A program made the position numbers and the translations under genes. Positions 26,548-36,689 of a DNA stretch of 62,704 nucleotides are shown in pieces (within the stretch, counting starts at the first letter, position 1; every line of letters begins with the position of its first letter). The notes beneath the pieces were generated by a model. The model made no database searches. It had not been told where the DNA came from and worked only from the letters and a program-made list of their open reading frames with translations. Source of the DNA: an uncultured Bacteroidales bacterium (lineage in GTDB: Bacteria; Bacteroidota; Bacteroidia; Bacteroidales; Tenuifilaceae); contig CALBBQ010000032.1 in NCBI GenBank assembly GCA_937926785.1, forward strand, positions 1 through 62,704, read 5' to 3'.

Positions 26548-28125
26548 CTACTTTTTAGGTTTTGCTTTGGTTACAAGGGGTTTACCATCGGCTGTACGAT
26601 TGGAAAAAGCTTTCAGAATCTTCTCGGCATCGGTAAAGGGAACCGTGATAAAAGAGAAGTCATCACGTACCAGGATATCATCAATCTTGTTATCAGGGAT
26701 TTTAACCTCTTTGCGGATGAATTCGGAAATCTTTTTTGGAGTCATCCCATCCTTTTTGCCCAGCCCAATGAACAAACGGGTTGTTCCCTTAGTATCAACC
26801 CTAAAGGAGCGAATTTCAGGATAGTTCGCTACATCGAGCTGGCTTTTAAAGGCTAAACGTAGCATGGCTGCCAGGGCTACTTCGGGGCTGTTAATTTCCA
26901 TCAGATCCTCAGCCATTCCAAGGTACTCGGAGTAAGAGCCCTGCCTTATGATTTCATGAAGTTCCTCTTTAATCTTTTCGCGTTTCACTGCAACAATATC
27001 CTCGGCAGCCGGCAGGAGCTCCTTTCGGATATTCACCTTGGTGGCTTTCTGAAAGTAGTTGAGCTTTCGGTACTCCTCCGGCGAAACAAAGGTAATGGCA
27101 GTTCCCTGTTTCCCTGCTCGCCCTGTACGGCCTATACGGTGAATGTACGATTCGGGGTCTTGCGGTAAGCTGTAGTTGATAACGTGGGTCAGGTCAACAA
27201 TATCAATACCACGGGCAGCCACATCGGTGGCGATCAGGATATTAATAATCTTTTTACGAAACTTGCCAAGGGTTTTTTCACGCTGGGCTTGCGATATTTC
27301 GCCATGCAGCCCCTCGGCTGCATACCCCCGTTCAACCAGTTTAGAGGTTACCACATCCACATCGTTACGGGTTCGGCAGAAAACCAGCCCGTAGAACTCG
27401 GGCTCAATGTCGATGATACGGGTCAACGCGTCGAACTTGTCGGCTTCACGAACTTCAAAGTAGATTTGATCAGTAAGGCCTGTCGTGAGCTTTGCTTTAT
27501 CAACCTCCAGCTTTTTGGGTTCCTTCATATAGTTCTTAGCCAGCTTCACGATCCTATCGGGCATGGTGGCTGAAAATAGTAGCACCCTTTTCTGGCTGGG
27601 GGTATGCTTCATTATGGCCTCAATATCCTCAATGAATCCCATGTTCAGCATCTCATCGGCTTCGTCCAGCACAAACATCTGCAGGTTACTGAAATCCAGA
27701 TCGCCACGGTTGATGAGATCGAGAATACGACCGGGTGTGCCCACCACAATATCAACACCCTTTTTAATGCGTCGTTGCTGCTCCGAAATGGACTGCCCCC
27801 CATAAACCGCAGCAATGACAACACGTTTTTCGGCCAGCGATAGCATTTCATCGCACACCTGAAGAGCTAGCTCACGGGTAGGTACTAACACCAAGGCCTT
27901 AATTCCTTTGGGTTGTCCATCGAGCATATCGATGATTGGTAGCCCGAAGGCTGCCGTTTTGCCTGTACCGGTTTGCGCCTGAGCTATAACATCGCATGTT
28001 TCGTTGAGCAGAACCGGTATGGTTATTTTTTGAATAGGCGTAGGTTGCTCAAAACCCTTTTGCTTGATTGCATGAAGGGCTTTCTCCGACAAACCCAGCT
28101 GCCTAAAATCGTTACTTATCTCCAT
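26548..28125 (-). CDS. DEAD-box ATP-dependent RNA helicase with DbpA-like C-terminal domain
   Basis: A protein of 525 residues from ATG 28123-28125 (MEISNDFRQLGLSEKALH). Upstream in-frame codons run through the -7 promoter element and were rejected. Helicase motifs: Q motif (FEQPTPIQ), AQTGTGKT (50-57), PTRELALQ, DEAD (154-157), SAT and HRIGRTGRAG. The C-terminal 75 residues (TTRLFIGLGKKDGMTPKKISEFI and onwards) are a DbpA-type RNA-binding domain, which in E. coli DbpA recognises 23S rRNA. Likely role: ribosome assembly or cold adaptation. It is co-directional with the THUMP methyltransferase. Confidence 0.94.
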   Translation of the reverse strand: MEISNDFRQLGLSEKALHAIKQKGFEQPTPIQKITIPVLLNETCDVIAQAQTGTGKTAAFGLPIIDMLDGQPKGIKALVLVPTRELALQVCDEMLSLAEKRVVIAAVYGGQSISEQQRRIKKGVDIVVGTPGRILDLINRGDLDFSNLQMFVLDEADEMLNMGFIEDIEAIMKHTPSQKRVLLFSATMPDRIVKLAKNYMKEPKKLEVDKAKLTTGLTDQIYFEVREADKFDALTRIIDIEPEFYGLVFCRTRNDVDVVTSKLVERGYAAEGLHGEISQAQREKTLGKFRKKIINILIATDVAARGIDIVDLTHVINYSLPQDPESYIHRIGRTGRAGKQGTAITFVSPEEYRKLNYFQKATKVNIRKELLPAAEDIVAVKREKIKEELHEIIRQGSYSEYLGMAEDLMEINSPEVALAAMLRLAFKSQLDVANYPEIRSFRVDTKGTTRLFIGLGKKDGMTPKKISEFIRKEVKIPDNKIDDILVRDDFSFITVPFTDAEKILKAFSNRTADGKPLVTKAKPKK

Positions 28126-28141
28126 AGTAATAAACATATTC

Positions 28142-28169
28142 GGCCACATTGGCCTTTTAAACAAATTTA
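28142..28169 (-). promoter_or_regulatory. -7 element and short palindrome upstream of the RNA helicase
   Basis: The minus strand reads TAAATTTG (complement of 28162-28169), a TAnnTTTG match. Just downstream lies the perfect inverted repeat GGCCA-CAT-TGGCC (28142-28154), inside the predicted 5' leader. The palindrome could be an operator or leader hairpin; no regulator is identifiable. Confidence 0.4.
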
Positions 28170-28192
28170 CAGATTAATAGATTGAAAAAAAA

Positions 28193-29785
28193 TTATTGCA
28201 CTAAATACTTATAGCTATCCCAGTTATTTAAAATCTGAAGGCTTTTTAGGAACGTTTCGTTTCGGGTATTGGTAACCTCATAGTAGTACCCCGGTCCAAA
28301 AAGCGATTGCGCGATCAGCCCCTTGAGCTGAATCCGGAGCTCATCGGCCGATGTTTTCAATCCTGCCTCATCGCGAGGAATGTTCTTAGTAGCGGCAAGA
28401 TTCAGAAGTTCATCGATTATTGCCTGGTTTACCTGAAATTCCTTGTTGAACTTTTCGAACTTTGGATACTGTTTTTTTAGAGTTTCCCTATTTGCATCAA
28501 CCCACGAAATGGCAAACTGGTTGATGAGACCGCTGCGTACAAGCTTACCGTAGTACTCGGTGTAGTACATCGTGTCGAGGGGTACAAAAACATCGGGCAT
28601 GATCCCCCCCCCTCCATAAACTGTTTTCTTCCTAATCAGGGTAGTGTACCTCAGCGAATCAGGAAAGTGGATGCTATCCTTGTTGAAGAGTTCACCTGAA
28701 TAGTAACGTTTTTCCAAATCGGTGTAATATTCCCGGGTATTACCGTGGTTATAAGGTCGTTGGATGGCTCTGCCGGTGGGTGTGTAGTATTTAGCCACAG
28801 TTAGCCTGATCATTGACCCGTCGGGAAGCGGAAGTTGGTTTTGAACCAGGCCCTTGCCAAATGTTCTTCGGCCTACTATAATTCCCCTATCCCAGTCCTG
28901 AATGGCACCGGCAAGAATTTCGCTAGCTGAGGCAGAACCCTCATCGGTAATCACGATCAGCCTGCCCTTAAATACTTTTCTGCCTCTGAAATGCGAGTAG
29001 TAATCGGTTCGTGGGCTGTTTCTTCCCTCTGTGTAAACTATCAGCTTTCCTGGCTCAAAAAGATAGCTTGCTAGCTCATAGGCCGCATTTAGCAAACCTC
29101 CCCCATTATTCCTCAGATCGATGATCAGATCCCTCATTTTCTGTTTTTCCAACTTATCCATAGCCTCAAGAAACTCCTGCTCGGTGGTTGCAGAAAAACG
29201 GTTAATCTTGATGTATCCCACGCCTGGCTGAGCCATGTAGGAAGCATCGATGCTGAAAATTGGAATTTTATCTCTAACTATCGTAAAATCAAGAAGACTA
29301 TCTACACCTTTACGAAGGATTCGGACGTTTACCTTGGTTCCCTTTGGACCACGTAATAGCTTGTGGACATCAGGAATCTTTAGACCAATGTTGGTTATGG
29401 ATTTTCCGTCGATGGCAACAATTCTGTCGCCAGCCTTAATGCCAACCCGCTCCGAAGGGCCACCGGAAATGGGGTTTACCACCATAAGCGTATCGTTCAG
29501 GATGTTAAACTCCACTCCAATACCCTCAAAATTTCCCTCAAGGGGTTCGTTCATGGCTTGAACATCTTCCTTGGATATATAAATTGAATGCGGATCGAGC
29601 TGCTCCAGGATATCAATGATTGCATCATCAACCAGCTTGTTTACGTTGATTGTGTCAACATAATTGCCGGAAAGGTACTGAATGAAGCGAACGAACTTAT
29701 ACGCGCTAAAACTTGAGTTGTTCTGCGCATGGGTATTTATGGCAAATAAAAAGATCAGGATGACAAAATAGAACTGTTTTCTCAT
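28193..29785 (-). CDS. S41 family C-terminal processing peptidase
   Basis: A protein of 530 residues with signal peptide MRKQFYFVILIFLFAINTHAQ. The order is an N-terminal helical region, a PDZ domain (about 85-170, with GIKAGDRIVAIDG), then the S41 catalytic domain with FSATTEQEF, the IDLRNNGGG loop, and the Ser/Lys dyad Ser286 (DEGSASASEI) and Lys311 (FGKG), 25 residues apart as in E. coli Prc. A long C-terminal helical region follows. It is a periplasmic processing protease. It lies 24 bp after guaA and may be co-transcribed with it. Confidence 0.95.
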   Translation of the reverse strand: MRKQFYFVILIFLFAINTHAQNNSSFSAYKFVRFIQYLSGNYVDTINVNKLVDDAIIDILEQLDPHSIYISKEDVQAMNEPLEGNFEGIGVEFNILNDTLMVVNPISGGPSERVGIKAGDRIVAIDGKSITNIGLKIPDVHKLLRGPKGTKVNVRILRKGVDSLLDFTIVRDKIPIFSIDASYMAQPGVGYIKINRFSATTEQEFLEAMDKLEKQKMRDLIIDLRNNGGGLLNAAYELASYLFEPGKLIVYTEGRNSPRTDYYSHFRGRKVFKGRLIVITDEGSASASEILAGAIQDWDRGIIVGRRTFGKGLVQNQLPLPDGSMIRLTVAKYYTPTGRAIQRPYNHGNTREYYTDLEKRYYSGELFNKDSIHFPDSLRYTTLIRKKTVYGGGGIMPDVFVPLDTMYYTEYYGKLVRSGLINQFAISWVDANRETLKKQYPKFEKFNKEFQVNQAIIDELLNLAATKNIPRDEAGLKTSADELRIQLKGLIAQSLFGPGYYYEVTNTRNETFLKSLQILNNWDSYKYLVQ

Positions 29786-29809
29786 AGCACTAACTTGAAA
29801 TGTTGAATT

Positions 29810-31339
29810 TTATTCCCACTCAATGGTGGCAGGGGGTTTTGAGCTGATATCGTAAACCACACGGTTAATACCTTTCACCCTGTTTATGATCTCGTTTGAT
29901 ATTCGGGCCAGAAAGTCGTAAGGGAAAGGATACCAATCGGCAGTCATTCCATCGGTTGAGGTAACAGCTCTTAAGGCCACCACGTACTCGTAGGTACGCT
30001 CATCGCCCATAACGCCTACCGACTGAACGGGAAGCAGAATGGCCCCGGCCTGCCAGATTTTATCGTATAAACCAGCCTCACGAAGACCCTGAACATAGAT
30101 ACTATCTGCCTCCTGTAGCAGTTTCACTCGTTCAGGAGTTACCTCTCCCAGCACCCTTATTCCCAAACCAGGACCTGGGAAAGGATGACGATTCAGTATT
30201 CCGCCGGGTAATCCAAGCTCCTTACCCACCCGGCGAACCTCGTCCTTAAACAGTAACCGAAGGGGTTCAACGACCTTAAGCTTCATGGTTTCCGGCAAAC
30301 CTCCCACATTGTGGTGCGACTTGATGGTTGCCGAAGGGCCATTGACCGAAACCGATTCAATGACATCCGGGTAAATGGTGCCCTGCCCCAACCACTTGAC
30401 ATCCTTTATCCGATGGGCCTCCTCGTCGAAAACTTCAATAAAAATTCGTCCAATGATTTTGCGTTTTTGCTCAGGGTCGGTCACGCCCTTAAGCCCTTGA
30501 TAGAATTTTTGGCTTGCATCCACCCCAACCACGTTTAGCCCAAGATTCTGGTAGGATTCAAGTACCTGCGCAAATTCATTTTTACGCAGAAGACCATTAT
30601 CAACAAAAATACAGGTTAGATTTCGTCCTACAGCCTTGTGAAGCAGCATAGCAGCCACCGAAGAATCAACTCCGCCCGACAACCCGAGCACAACCTTATC
30701 GCTGCCTAGCATGGACCGCAGGTTGGCAACCGTTTCATCAATAAACGATGCGGGAGTCCATTCCTGAAGGCATCCACATATATCAACCACAAAGTTTTTG
30801 AACAGCTTTGCCCCCTCCACACTGTGGTAAACCTCCGGGTGAAACTGAATACCATAGGTTTGCTCGCCAAGTACACGAAAAGCCCCCACACGAACATCGG
30901 CAGTGCTGGCGGTAATCTGAAAATTATCGGGAACACGGGCAATGGTATCGCCATGCGACATCCATACCTGTGAGCTACTGGAGAGGTTCTGGAATAGCGG
31001 GCAGGTGGTGTCAATAACCTGTAAAGTTGCCCTGCCATATTCCCTTATGCTCGATGGTAAAACCTCACCCCCGTTGGTTTGCGAAAGTAGCTGTGCACCA
31101 TAGCAAATACCAAGTAATGGATACTTACCCTTTATGCCTGTCAGGTCAGGCATAGGGGCATCCTTATCTCGCACAGAGTATGGGCTTCCTGAAAGGATAA
31201 CCCCTTTAACTGTTTCGTCGAGGTTAGGGATTTTACTGTAGGGGTGAATTTCGCAATACACATTGAGTTCCCTGATTCTACGGGCGATAAGTTGGGTGTA
31301 TTGGGAGCCAAAATCGAGTATGATAATTTTTTGATGCAT
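29810..31339 (-). CDS. guaA: GMP synthase (glutamine-hydrolysing)
   Basis: A protein of 509 residues, full length. The class I glutamine amidotransferase domain has nucleophile Cys79 (LLGICYGAQ) and the His168/Glu170 pair in GIQFHPE. The ATP-pyrophosphatase domain has P-loop LSGGVDSS (221-228), and the C-terminal dimerisation domain ends KPPATIEWE as in other GuaA proteins. It converts XMP, ATP and glutamine to GMP in the cytoplasm. A strong -7 element sits directly upstream. No purine riboswitch was recognised in the 77-bp leader region. Confidence 0.98.
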   Translation of the reverse strand: MHQKIIILDFGSQYTQLIARRIRELNVYCEIHPYSKIPNLDETVKGVILSGSPYSVRDKDAPMPDLTGIKGKYPLLGICYGAQLLSQTNGGEVLPSSIREYGRATLQVIDTTCPLFQNLSSSSQVWMSHGDTIARVPDNFQITASTADVRVGAFRVLGEQTYGIQFHPEVYHSVEGAKLFKNFVVDICGCLQEWTPASFIDETVANLRSMLGSDKVVLGLSGGVDSSVAAMLLHKAVGRNLTCIFVDNGLLRKNEFAQVLESYQNLGLNVVGVDASQKFYQGLKGVTDPEQKRKIIGRIFIEVFDEEAHRIKDVKWLGQGTIYPDVIESVSVNGPSATIKSHHNVGGLPETMKLKVVEPLRLLFKDEVRRVGKELGLPGGILNRHPFPGPGLGIRVLGEVTPERVKLLQEADSIYVQGLREAGLYDKIWQAGAILLPVQSVGVMGDERTYEYVVALRAVTSTDGMTADWYPFPYDFLARISNEIINRVKGINRVVYDISSKPPATIEWE

Positions 31340-31361
31340 GGCAAAGCAAAACTTTGAACTG

Positions 31362-31369
31362 CAAAGGTA
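31362..31369 (-). promoter_or_regulatory. -7 promoter element of guaA
   Basis: The minus strand reads TACCTTTG, an exact TAnnTTTG match, 22 bp upstream of the guaA ATG. No clear -33 TTTG was seen. Confidence 0.5.
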
Positions 31370-31416
31370 ACAATTTACACTTAATGGGACGCTAGTTTCA
31401 CCAACGGTTTTAACAT

Positions 31417-32373
31417 TTAGGACAAAATAGCTGAATTACTAGCATCATCGCCCTTTTTTTGCTCAACCGAGAAGGTTTGGCCATCGTTAACAAGGTAGGT
31501 TTCAGGAAAAAATTCCCGTGCTTCGGTGAGGAACTGCGTTTCATCTTTGTAACGAGATGAGAAATGGCCAATGAGTAGCTTTTTCACACCGGCTTTTGAG
31601 GCGGCTGTTGCAGCCTGCCGGGCAGTTGAGTGTCCAGTTTGGCGAGCAAGCTCCAGCTCGGTATGCAAAAAAGTGGCTTCGTGGTACAGCAAATCGACAT
31701 TTTGGACCAACCCCACCACTCGTTCACTGAATAGCGTATCGGAGCAGTACGCGTATGACCGCGGAATATAAGCCCGATAGGTTAGCTCACTATTCGGAAT
31801 GAGTTCGCCATCGGAAGTAATAAAATCTTCGCCGGCTTTAATACGGATGATATCGGCCGTAGTCAGGTTCAGTCTGGATATGAACTCCTTACGAATATTT
31901 AGAGGTTGAAGGGCTTCCGTAAACTTATACCCAACAGCCGGAACCCGATGCCTAAGGGGAACAGTGGTTACCTGCACATGCTTATCGGCATGTATGGTTT
32001 CAACCTTAAAGGGGTCGATAGGGTGATAAACCACCCGAAAGGACATCGTGTCGGTAAAGTACTCGATGTTTCGGAACAGCAGCTCCTGAAAATCATCCAT
32101 TCCGTAAACGTGCAGGTCAGTTTTTCTGCCCAACAGGTTAAATGTTGATATCAAGCCGAATAGGCCCAGTACGTGGTCGCCGTGGGTATGGGTAAGGAAA
32201 ACATGGTTTATACGGCTCATGGGAAGCTTAAACCGGCGGAGCTGGATTTGGGTGCCCTCGCCGCAGTCTATCAAATAAAACCGCTCATGTACATTGAGCA
32301 CATGAGCGGATGGAAAACGTTTAGATGTAGGTAATGCAGAGCTACTACCGAGTATAGTAACTGAAAAGGTCAC
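31417..32373 (-). CDS. rnz: Ribonuclease Z
   Basis: A protein of 318 residues, usual for RNase Z. It starts with GTG (32371-32373), whose first G is also the last base of the preceding TAG stop. The metallo-beta-lactamase zinc motif HTHGDH is at residues 62-67, preceded by [14 protein letters not shown]. Later come YCSDTLFSE and the LIGHFSSRY segment that supplies the remaining ligands. It cleaves the 3' trailer of tRNA precursors. The one-base overlap with the STAS gene indicates translational coupling in the rpsA-STAS-rnz run. Confidence 0.96.
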   Translation of the reverse strand: MTFSVTILGSSSALPTSKRFPSAHVLNVHERFYLIDCGEGTQIQLRRFKLPMSRINHVFLTHTHGDHVLGLFGLISTFNLLGRKTDLHVYGMDDFQELLFRNIEYFTDTMSFRVVYHPIDPFKVETIHADKHVQVTTVPLRHRVPAVGYKFTEALQPLNIRKEFISRLNLTTADIIRIKAGEDFITSDGELIPNSELTYRAYIPRSYAYCSDTLFSERVVGLVQNVDLLYHEATFLHTELELARQTGHSTARQAATAASKAGVKKLLIGHFSSRYKDETQFLTEAREFFPETYLVNDGQTFSVEQKKGDDASNSAILS

Positions 32374-32732
32374 TACTTTGAAGCATTTTCGGCTTTCTCG
32401 ATAATCTGCACAGCCTCATCCTTTGAGTAGGCTATATTAAGTACTGTATCGAGTTGCGAGATAGTGATCAACCGTTCAACCGCATCGGTAAGGCCGGTGA
32501 GCACAAATGTTCCACCGGCATTCTTACAAAGCCTGTTGGCAACCAGAATAGCACTTAATCCTGAAGAATCGCAATATCTACAACTACTCAGGTCGAGTAC
32601 GATATTACGCTCACCATTGCCCGAAATTAGTACCAGCTCCGATTTAAGACTGGGGGCAATATTCGTATCGAGCTTTTCTTCTAATACCTCAATCTGGGTA
32701 AACTTCTCGAACTTCTGAATTTTGAATTCCAT
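32373..32732 (-). CDS. STAS domain protein (anti-sigma factor antagonist-like)
   Basis: A protein of 119 residues from ATG 32730-32732 (MEFKIQKFEKFTQIEVLEEK). A TTG at 32765 was not chosen. The STAS fold is marked by LDLSSCRYCDSSGLSAILVANRLC, in which the DSSGL motif carries the serine that is phosphorylated in SpoIIAA-type proteins. No anti-sigma kinase or SpoIIE phosphatase is in the window, so the partner is unknown. It lies 36 bp downstream of rpsA and overlaps rnz by one base. Linking a STAS switch to S1 and RNase Z suggests growth-rate or stress control, but only by position. Confidence 0.88.
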   Translation of the reverse strand: MEFKIQKFEKFTQIEVLEEKLDTNIAPSLKSELVLISGNGERNIVLDLSSCRYCDSSGLSAILVANRLCKNAGGTFVLTGLTDAVERLITISQLDTVLNIAYSKDEAVQIIEKAENASK

Positions 32733-32768
32733 TGCATTCAGGATTAAATGGTTTAACTTTCGCAACTC

Positions 32769-34610
32769 TTACTCCTCGCTCTTGGGACCAGATTTTTTCT
32801 GATTCGCCTCGAGTTCGGTTTTTAAAGCTTGTAGTTCAGAAATATCCCCTAAGGTAGTCTTTTCTATGTTAGCATTCAACTTTTTTACAGCTTTTTGTGT
32901 GGATGACCCCTTAGTTTTTTTATCGGACTTTTCCTCAACCTTCTTGTCATCCTCAAAAGTACGGCTGTGCGAAACAATTATGCGTTTAGCTGCCTTGTTG
33001 AATTCCAAAACCTTGAAGGGTAGCTTCTCGTCAACCTTAGCGGTTGAACCATCCTCTTTTACCAGGTGCTTGGGAGTTGCAAATCCCTCAACACCGTAAG
33101 GTAGGGCAATAACTGCTCCTTTGTCGAACACCTCTACGATGGTACCTTCATGCACTGAATCGACTGTGAAGATGGTTTCAAAAACATCCCAGGGGTTCTC
33201 CTCAAGCTGCTTATGGCCAAGACTTAAGCGACGGTTTTCCTTGTCAATTTCCAATACAACCACCTCGATTTCATCGCCTATATTGGTGAACTCGGCAGGA
33301 TGCTTAATTTTCTTAGTCCAGCTGAGGTCGGAGATGTGGATTAAACCATCAACGCCCTCTTCAATCTCCACAAATACGCCAAACGAGGTGAAGTTGCGAA
33401 CCTTGGCCTTATGTTTAGAACCAAGAGGATATTTCTCATCGATGTTTGACCAGGGATCGGGTTTCAGCTGCTTAATGCCAAGCGACATCTTGCGCTCCTC
33501 GCGATCGAGAGTGAGAATCACGGCTTCAACCTCGTCGCCAACTTTCAGGAACTCCTGAGCACTGCGTAAGTGCTGGCTCCAGGACATTTCGGATACGTGA
33601 ATTAATCCCTCAACACCAGGTGCAATCTCAACAAAAGCACCATAGTCAGCAATTACAACAACCTTTCCCTTCACCTTATCGCCAACCTTGAGGTTTGCGT
33701 CAAGCGAATCCCAAGGATGAGGGGTAAGCTGCTTCAGACCTAGAGCGATACGCTTCTTGGCATCGTCGAAATCGAGAATAACCACGTTAATTTTCTGGTC
33801 AAGCTGAACAACCTCTTCGGGGTGGTTAACACGCCCCCATGACAGGTCAGTAATATGAATCAAACCATCTACGCCGCCAAGGTCGATAAACACACCATAG
33901 CTGGTAATATTTTTAACGGTTCCCTCAAGAACCTGACCTTTTTCGAGCTTAGCAATGATTTCCTTCTTTTGCTGTTCAAGTTCTTCCTCAATAAGAGCTT
34001 TGTGCGATACCACAACGTTCTTGTACTCGTGGTTAATCTTAACCACTTTGAACTCCATTACCTTGCCTACGAACACATCGTAGTCGCGGATAGGTTTAAC
34101 ATCAATCTGAGAACCGGGTAGGAATGCTTCGATGCCGAATACATCCACAATCATACCACCCTTGGTGCGGCACTTGATGTAACCCTTAATAACCTCATCT
34201 TTGTTGAAGGCCTCGTTAACACGTTCCCATGAGCGGAGAGCCCTGGCTTTCTTGTGCGATAGCACAAGCTGGCCTTTCTTGTCTTCGGAACTTTCAACGT
34301 AAACCTCAACCTTATCGCCAACCTTCAGGTCCGGGTTGTAGCGAAACTCGCTGATGCTTACAACCCCTTCGGACTTGTAACCGATATTGATGAAAACTTC
34401 TCGCTTGGTGATAGCCACCACCGTTCCCTCAACCACCTCGTTTTCGGCAACGGTTGAAAGGGTTTGATCGTAAAGCGATTCTAGTTCTTTACGTTGCTGA
34501 AGATTGTAGATGTCTTCCTCAGCGTAAGAATTCCAGTCGAAATCGGGTATTCCCGCACTTGCATTTTTTAACTCTGCGGCCTCTTTAGCCATTTCTTCGT
34601 TTGCAGTCAT
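32769..34610 (-). CDS. rpsA: 30S ribosomal protein S1
   Basis: A protein of 613 residues with six S1 RNA-binding repeats between about residues 55 and 555 (starts near VVEGTVVAITKREVF, VIKGYIKCRTKGG, VLEGTVKNITSYG, KVKGKVVVIADYG, KHKAKVRNFTSFG, VHEGTIVEVFDKG). It ends in a lysine-rich tail of some 60 residues, typical in Bacteroidota. The second repeat is the most divergent. S1 binds mRNA leaders and helps initiation on messages lacking strong Shine-Dalgarno sites, which suits this genome. It heads an operon with the STAS protein and rnz, driven by the best promoter seen in the window. Confidence 0.97.
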   Translation of the reverse strand: MTANEEMAKEAAELKNASAGIPDFDWNSYAEEDIYNLQQRKELESLYDQTLSTVAENEVVEGTVVAITKREVFINIGYKSEGVVSISEFRYNPDLKVGDKVEVYVESSEDKKGQLVLSHKKARALRSWERVNEAFNKDEVIKGYIKCRTKGGMIVDVFGIEAFLPGSQIDVKPIRDYDVFVGKVMEFKVVKINHEYKNVVVSHKALIEEELEQQKKEIIAKLEKGQVLEGTVKNITSYGVFIDLGGVDGLIHITDLSWGRVNHPEEVVQLDQKINVVILDFDDAKKRIALGLKQLTPHPWDSLDANLKVGDKVKGKVVVIADYGAFVEIAPGVEGLIHVSEMSWSQHLRSAQEFLKVGDEVEAVILTLDREERKMSLGIKQLKPDPWSNIDEKYPLGSKHKAKVRNFTSFGVFVEIEEGVDGLIHISDLSWTKKIKHPAEFTNIGDEIEVVVLEIDKENRRLSLGHKQLEENPWDVFETIFTVDSVHEGTIVEVFDKGAVIALPYGVEGFATPKHLVKEDGSTAKVDEKLPFKVLEFNKAAKRIIVSHSRTFEDDKKVEEKSDKKTKGSSTQKAVKKLNANIEKTTLGDISELQALKTELEANQKKSGPKSEE

Positions 34611-34664
34611 TAACTTGTTAATTGTTAATTAGTTAGACATTATTTGTAGATATAAATCAATTTG

Positions 34665-34696
34665 CAAAAGTACATAACTTTCTTAAAATAATCAAA
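34665..34696 (-). promoter_or_regulatory. Bacteroidota-type promoter of rpsA
   Basis: On the minus strand -33 TTTG (complement of 34693-34696) and -7 TACTTTTG (complement of 34665-34672) are exactly 20 bp apart, matching the consensus spacing. The predicted leader is about 45-50 nt. It is the clearest promoter in the window. Confidence 0.72.
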
Positions 34697-34766
34697 ATAT
34701 TGACATAAAATCAGATGCACATCAACTTAATTAGTTCTTACCTCGATGAACTCCCAATAGAATTTG

Positions 34767-34774
34767 TAACTTTG
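34767..34774 (+). promoter_or_regulatory. -7 element of the UDP-glucuronate decarboxylase gene
   Basis: TAACTTTG, an exact TAnnTTTG match, 19 bp before the ATG. No convincing -33 element was seen at the expected distance. Confidence 0.45.
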
Positions 34775-34793
34775 AATACATATTTAACAGGAT

Positions 34794-35750
34794 ATGGGAA
34801 AACGTGTTTTAGTAACCGGTGGTGCAGGGTTTATTGGTTCGCATCTTTGCGAGCGCTTACTGGAGATGGGAAATGAGGTGATATGCCTTGACAACTACTT
34901 TACCGGAAGCAAAAGCAACATCGTTCATTTACTGTCCAACCCCTACTTTGAAGTGGTTCGGCATGATGTTACCGTTCCATACTATGCAGAGGTTGATGAA
35001 ATCTACAATCTGGCCTGTCCTGCCTCACCTATATACTACCAGCAGAACCCCATCAAAACAGTAAAAACCTCTGTAATGGGGGCAATCAACATGCTGGGGC
35101 TGGCCAAGAGGGTGAAAGCTAAAATACTACAGGCCTCAACCAGTGAGGTATATGGCGATCCTGAGGTACATCCGCAACCCGAAAGCTACTGGGGTAATGT
35201 TAACCCCATTGGCCCAAGGGCATGCTATGATGAAGGGAAACGTTGTGCGGAGACGCTTTTTGTGAACTACCATTACCAGAACGGCGTTCGTATCAAGATA
35301 GCCCGGATTTTTAACTCCTATGGGCCCAGAATGAGCATGAACGACGGCAGGGTTGTTTCGAACTTCATCGTTCAGGCGCTCAAGAATCAGGATATCACCA
35401 TTTCCGGTGATGGAAGTCAAACCAGAAGCTTCATGTACATCGACGATCTGGTAGATGCCCTGATTCAACTCATGGCAACCGGTGATGAGGTAACCGGCCC
35501 TGTAAACATTGGATGCCCGGAAGAGTTTACGATTATCGACCTGGCCCGTAAAGTAGTTGAGCTTACCGGTAGTAAATCGAAGCTGGTATTCACCAAGCTT
35601 CCCACCGATGACCCGAAGCAACGCAAACCCGACATGAATCTGGTTAATAATACTTTACCGGATTGGAAACCCAGGATTGGCATCACCGAAGGGTTAACAA
35701 GTACCATTGAATACTTTAAGAAACACCTTGGGGTTAAAAATAATTATTAA
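34794..35750 (+). CDS. UDP-glucuronic acid decarboxylase (UDP-xylose synthase)
   Basis: A protein of 318 residues of the extended SDR family. The NAD site GGAGFIGSH is at residues 9-17, STSEVYGDP at about 115-123, and the catalytic Tyr145/Lys149 in CYDEGKR. The [11 protein letters not shown] and [13 protein letters not shown] segments are specific to UDP-xylose synthases and distinguish it from RmlB and GalE. It converts UDP-glucuronate to UDP-xylose (or the 4-keto intermediate) for surface glycans. A 60-bp gap with its own promoter separates it from rmlA. Confidence 0.92.
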   Translation: MGKRVLVTGGAGFIGSHLCERLLEMGNEVICLDNYFTGSKSNIVHLLSNPYFEVVRHDVTVPYYAEVDEIYNLACPASPIYYQQNPIKTVKTSVMGAINMLGLAKRVKAKILQASTSEVYGDPEVHPQPESYWGNVNPIGPRACYDEGKRCAETLFVNYHYQNGVRIKIARIFNSYGPRMSMNDGRVVSNFIVQALKNQDITISGDGSQTRSFMYIDDLVDALIQLMATGDEVTGPVNIGCPEEFTIIDLARKVVELTGSKSKLVFTKLPTDDPKQRKPDMNLVNNTLPDWKPRIGITEGLTSTIEYFKKHLGVKNNY

Positions 35751-35754
35751 CAAC

Positions 35755-35785
35755 TTTCTCAAACCTGGCCTTTACCATAAATTTG
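35755..35785 (+). promoter_or_regulatory. Promoter of the rmlA-rmlC-rmlD operon
   Basis: -7 element TAAATTTG (35778-35785) with a near-consensus -33 TTTC (35755-35758), 19 bp apart. It lies 25 bp before the rmlA ATG and probably drives rmlA through the YjbQ gene up to the terminator near 40340. Confidence 0.55.
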
Positions 35786-35810
35786 CCGAAACAATATAAA
35801 CCAAAACCAA

Positions 35811-36689
35811 ATGAAAGGCATTGTTCTAGCAGGGGGTGCAGGAACCCGATTATACCCCATAACTAAAAGCATTTCAAAACAGATCATACCCATTTACGAC
35901 AAGCCAATGATCTACTACCCGTTATCGGTTCTAATGCTGGCACAAATCAGAGATGTTCTGATAATATCAACCCCAAAAGATATTCATCTTTACCAGGATC
36001 TATTTGGCGATGGTTCGCAGCTTGGTATGAATATTTCCTACGCCATTCAACCATCGCCCGATGGACTTGCGCAAGCATTTATCATTGGTGAGCAATTCGT
36101 AGGCAACGATAGCGTCTGCCTGGTTCTGGGCGATAACATATTCTACGGAGGAAACCTGAGCGATTTACTGAAAGAGAGCGCAAAACTAACCGATGGTGCC
36201 ATTGTATTCGGATACTACGTCAAAGATCCACACAGATATGGTGTTGCAGAATTTGATGATACCGGCAGAGTGATTAGTATAGAGGAAAAACCACAGCATC
36301 CAAAATCGAACTATGCCGTTACCGGCCTTTACTTTTACAGCAACGATGTGGTGCAAAAAGCAAAATCGCTCAAACCATCGAAACGTGGAGAACTTGAGAT
36401 TACCGATCTAAACAGGCTCTACCTCAATGAGGGTAGGCTAAGCCTGAAAATCATGGGCCGCGGCATGGCCTGGCTCGATACCGGTACCCACGAAAGCCTG
36501 CTGCAGGCATCGAACTTTATTCAAACCATTGAGGATAGGCAGGGCCTTAAGATTGCCTGCCTTGAGGAAATTGCCTACCGGAACGGCTTTATTAGCAAGG
36601 AACAGCTGATTAAACTGGCCGACCAGCTGGCCAATAACCAGTATGGGCAATATCTATACAGAATCGCAAACGAAAAAAATTACCTCTAA
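35811..36689 (+). CDS. rmlA: Glucose-1-phosphate thymidylyltransferase
   Basis: A protein of 292 residues, normal length. It has the nucleotidyltransferase signature [17 protein letters not shown] (8-24), VLGDNIFYG (Asp for metal), the [18 protein letters not shown] segment and [15 protein letters not shown]. It makes dTDP-glucose from dTTP and glucose-1-phosphate, the entry step to dTDP-deoxysugars. The stop TAA overlaps the rmlC ATG by one base. Confidence 0.97.
   Translation: MKGIVLAGGAGTRLYPITKSISKQIIPIYDKPMIYYPLSVLMLAQIRDVLIISTPKDIHLYQDLFGDGSQLGMNISYAIQPSPDGLAQAFIIGEQFVGNDSVCLVLGDNIFYGGNLSDLLKESAKLTDGAIVFGYYVKDPHRYGVAEFDDTGRVISIEEKPQHPKSNYAVTGLYFYSNDVVQKAKSLKPSKRGELEITDLNRLYLNEGRLSLKIMGRGMAWLDTGTHESLLQASNFIQTIEDRQGLKIACLEEIAYRNGFISKEQLIKLADQLANNQYGQYLYRIANEKNYL

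Noticed and set aside
34611..34793. tRNA, small RNA or insertion-element ends in the divergent gap between rpsA and the sugar cluster
   Set aside because: Only promoter elements are visible; there is no cloverleaf, terminal inverted repeat or target duplication.
34794..35750. Annotation of the SDR gene before rmlA as RmlB
   Set aside because: The motifs CYDEGKR and [11 protein letters not shown] and the shorter length are those of UDP-glucuronate decarboxylase, not dTDP-glucose 4,6-dehydratase.
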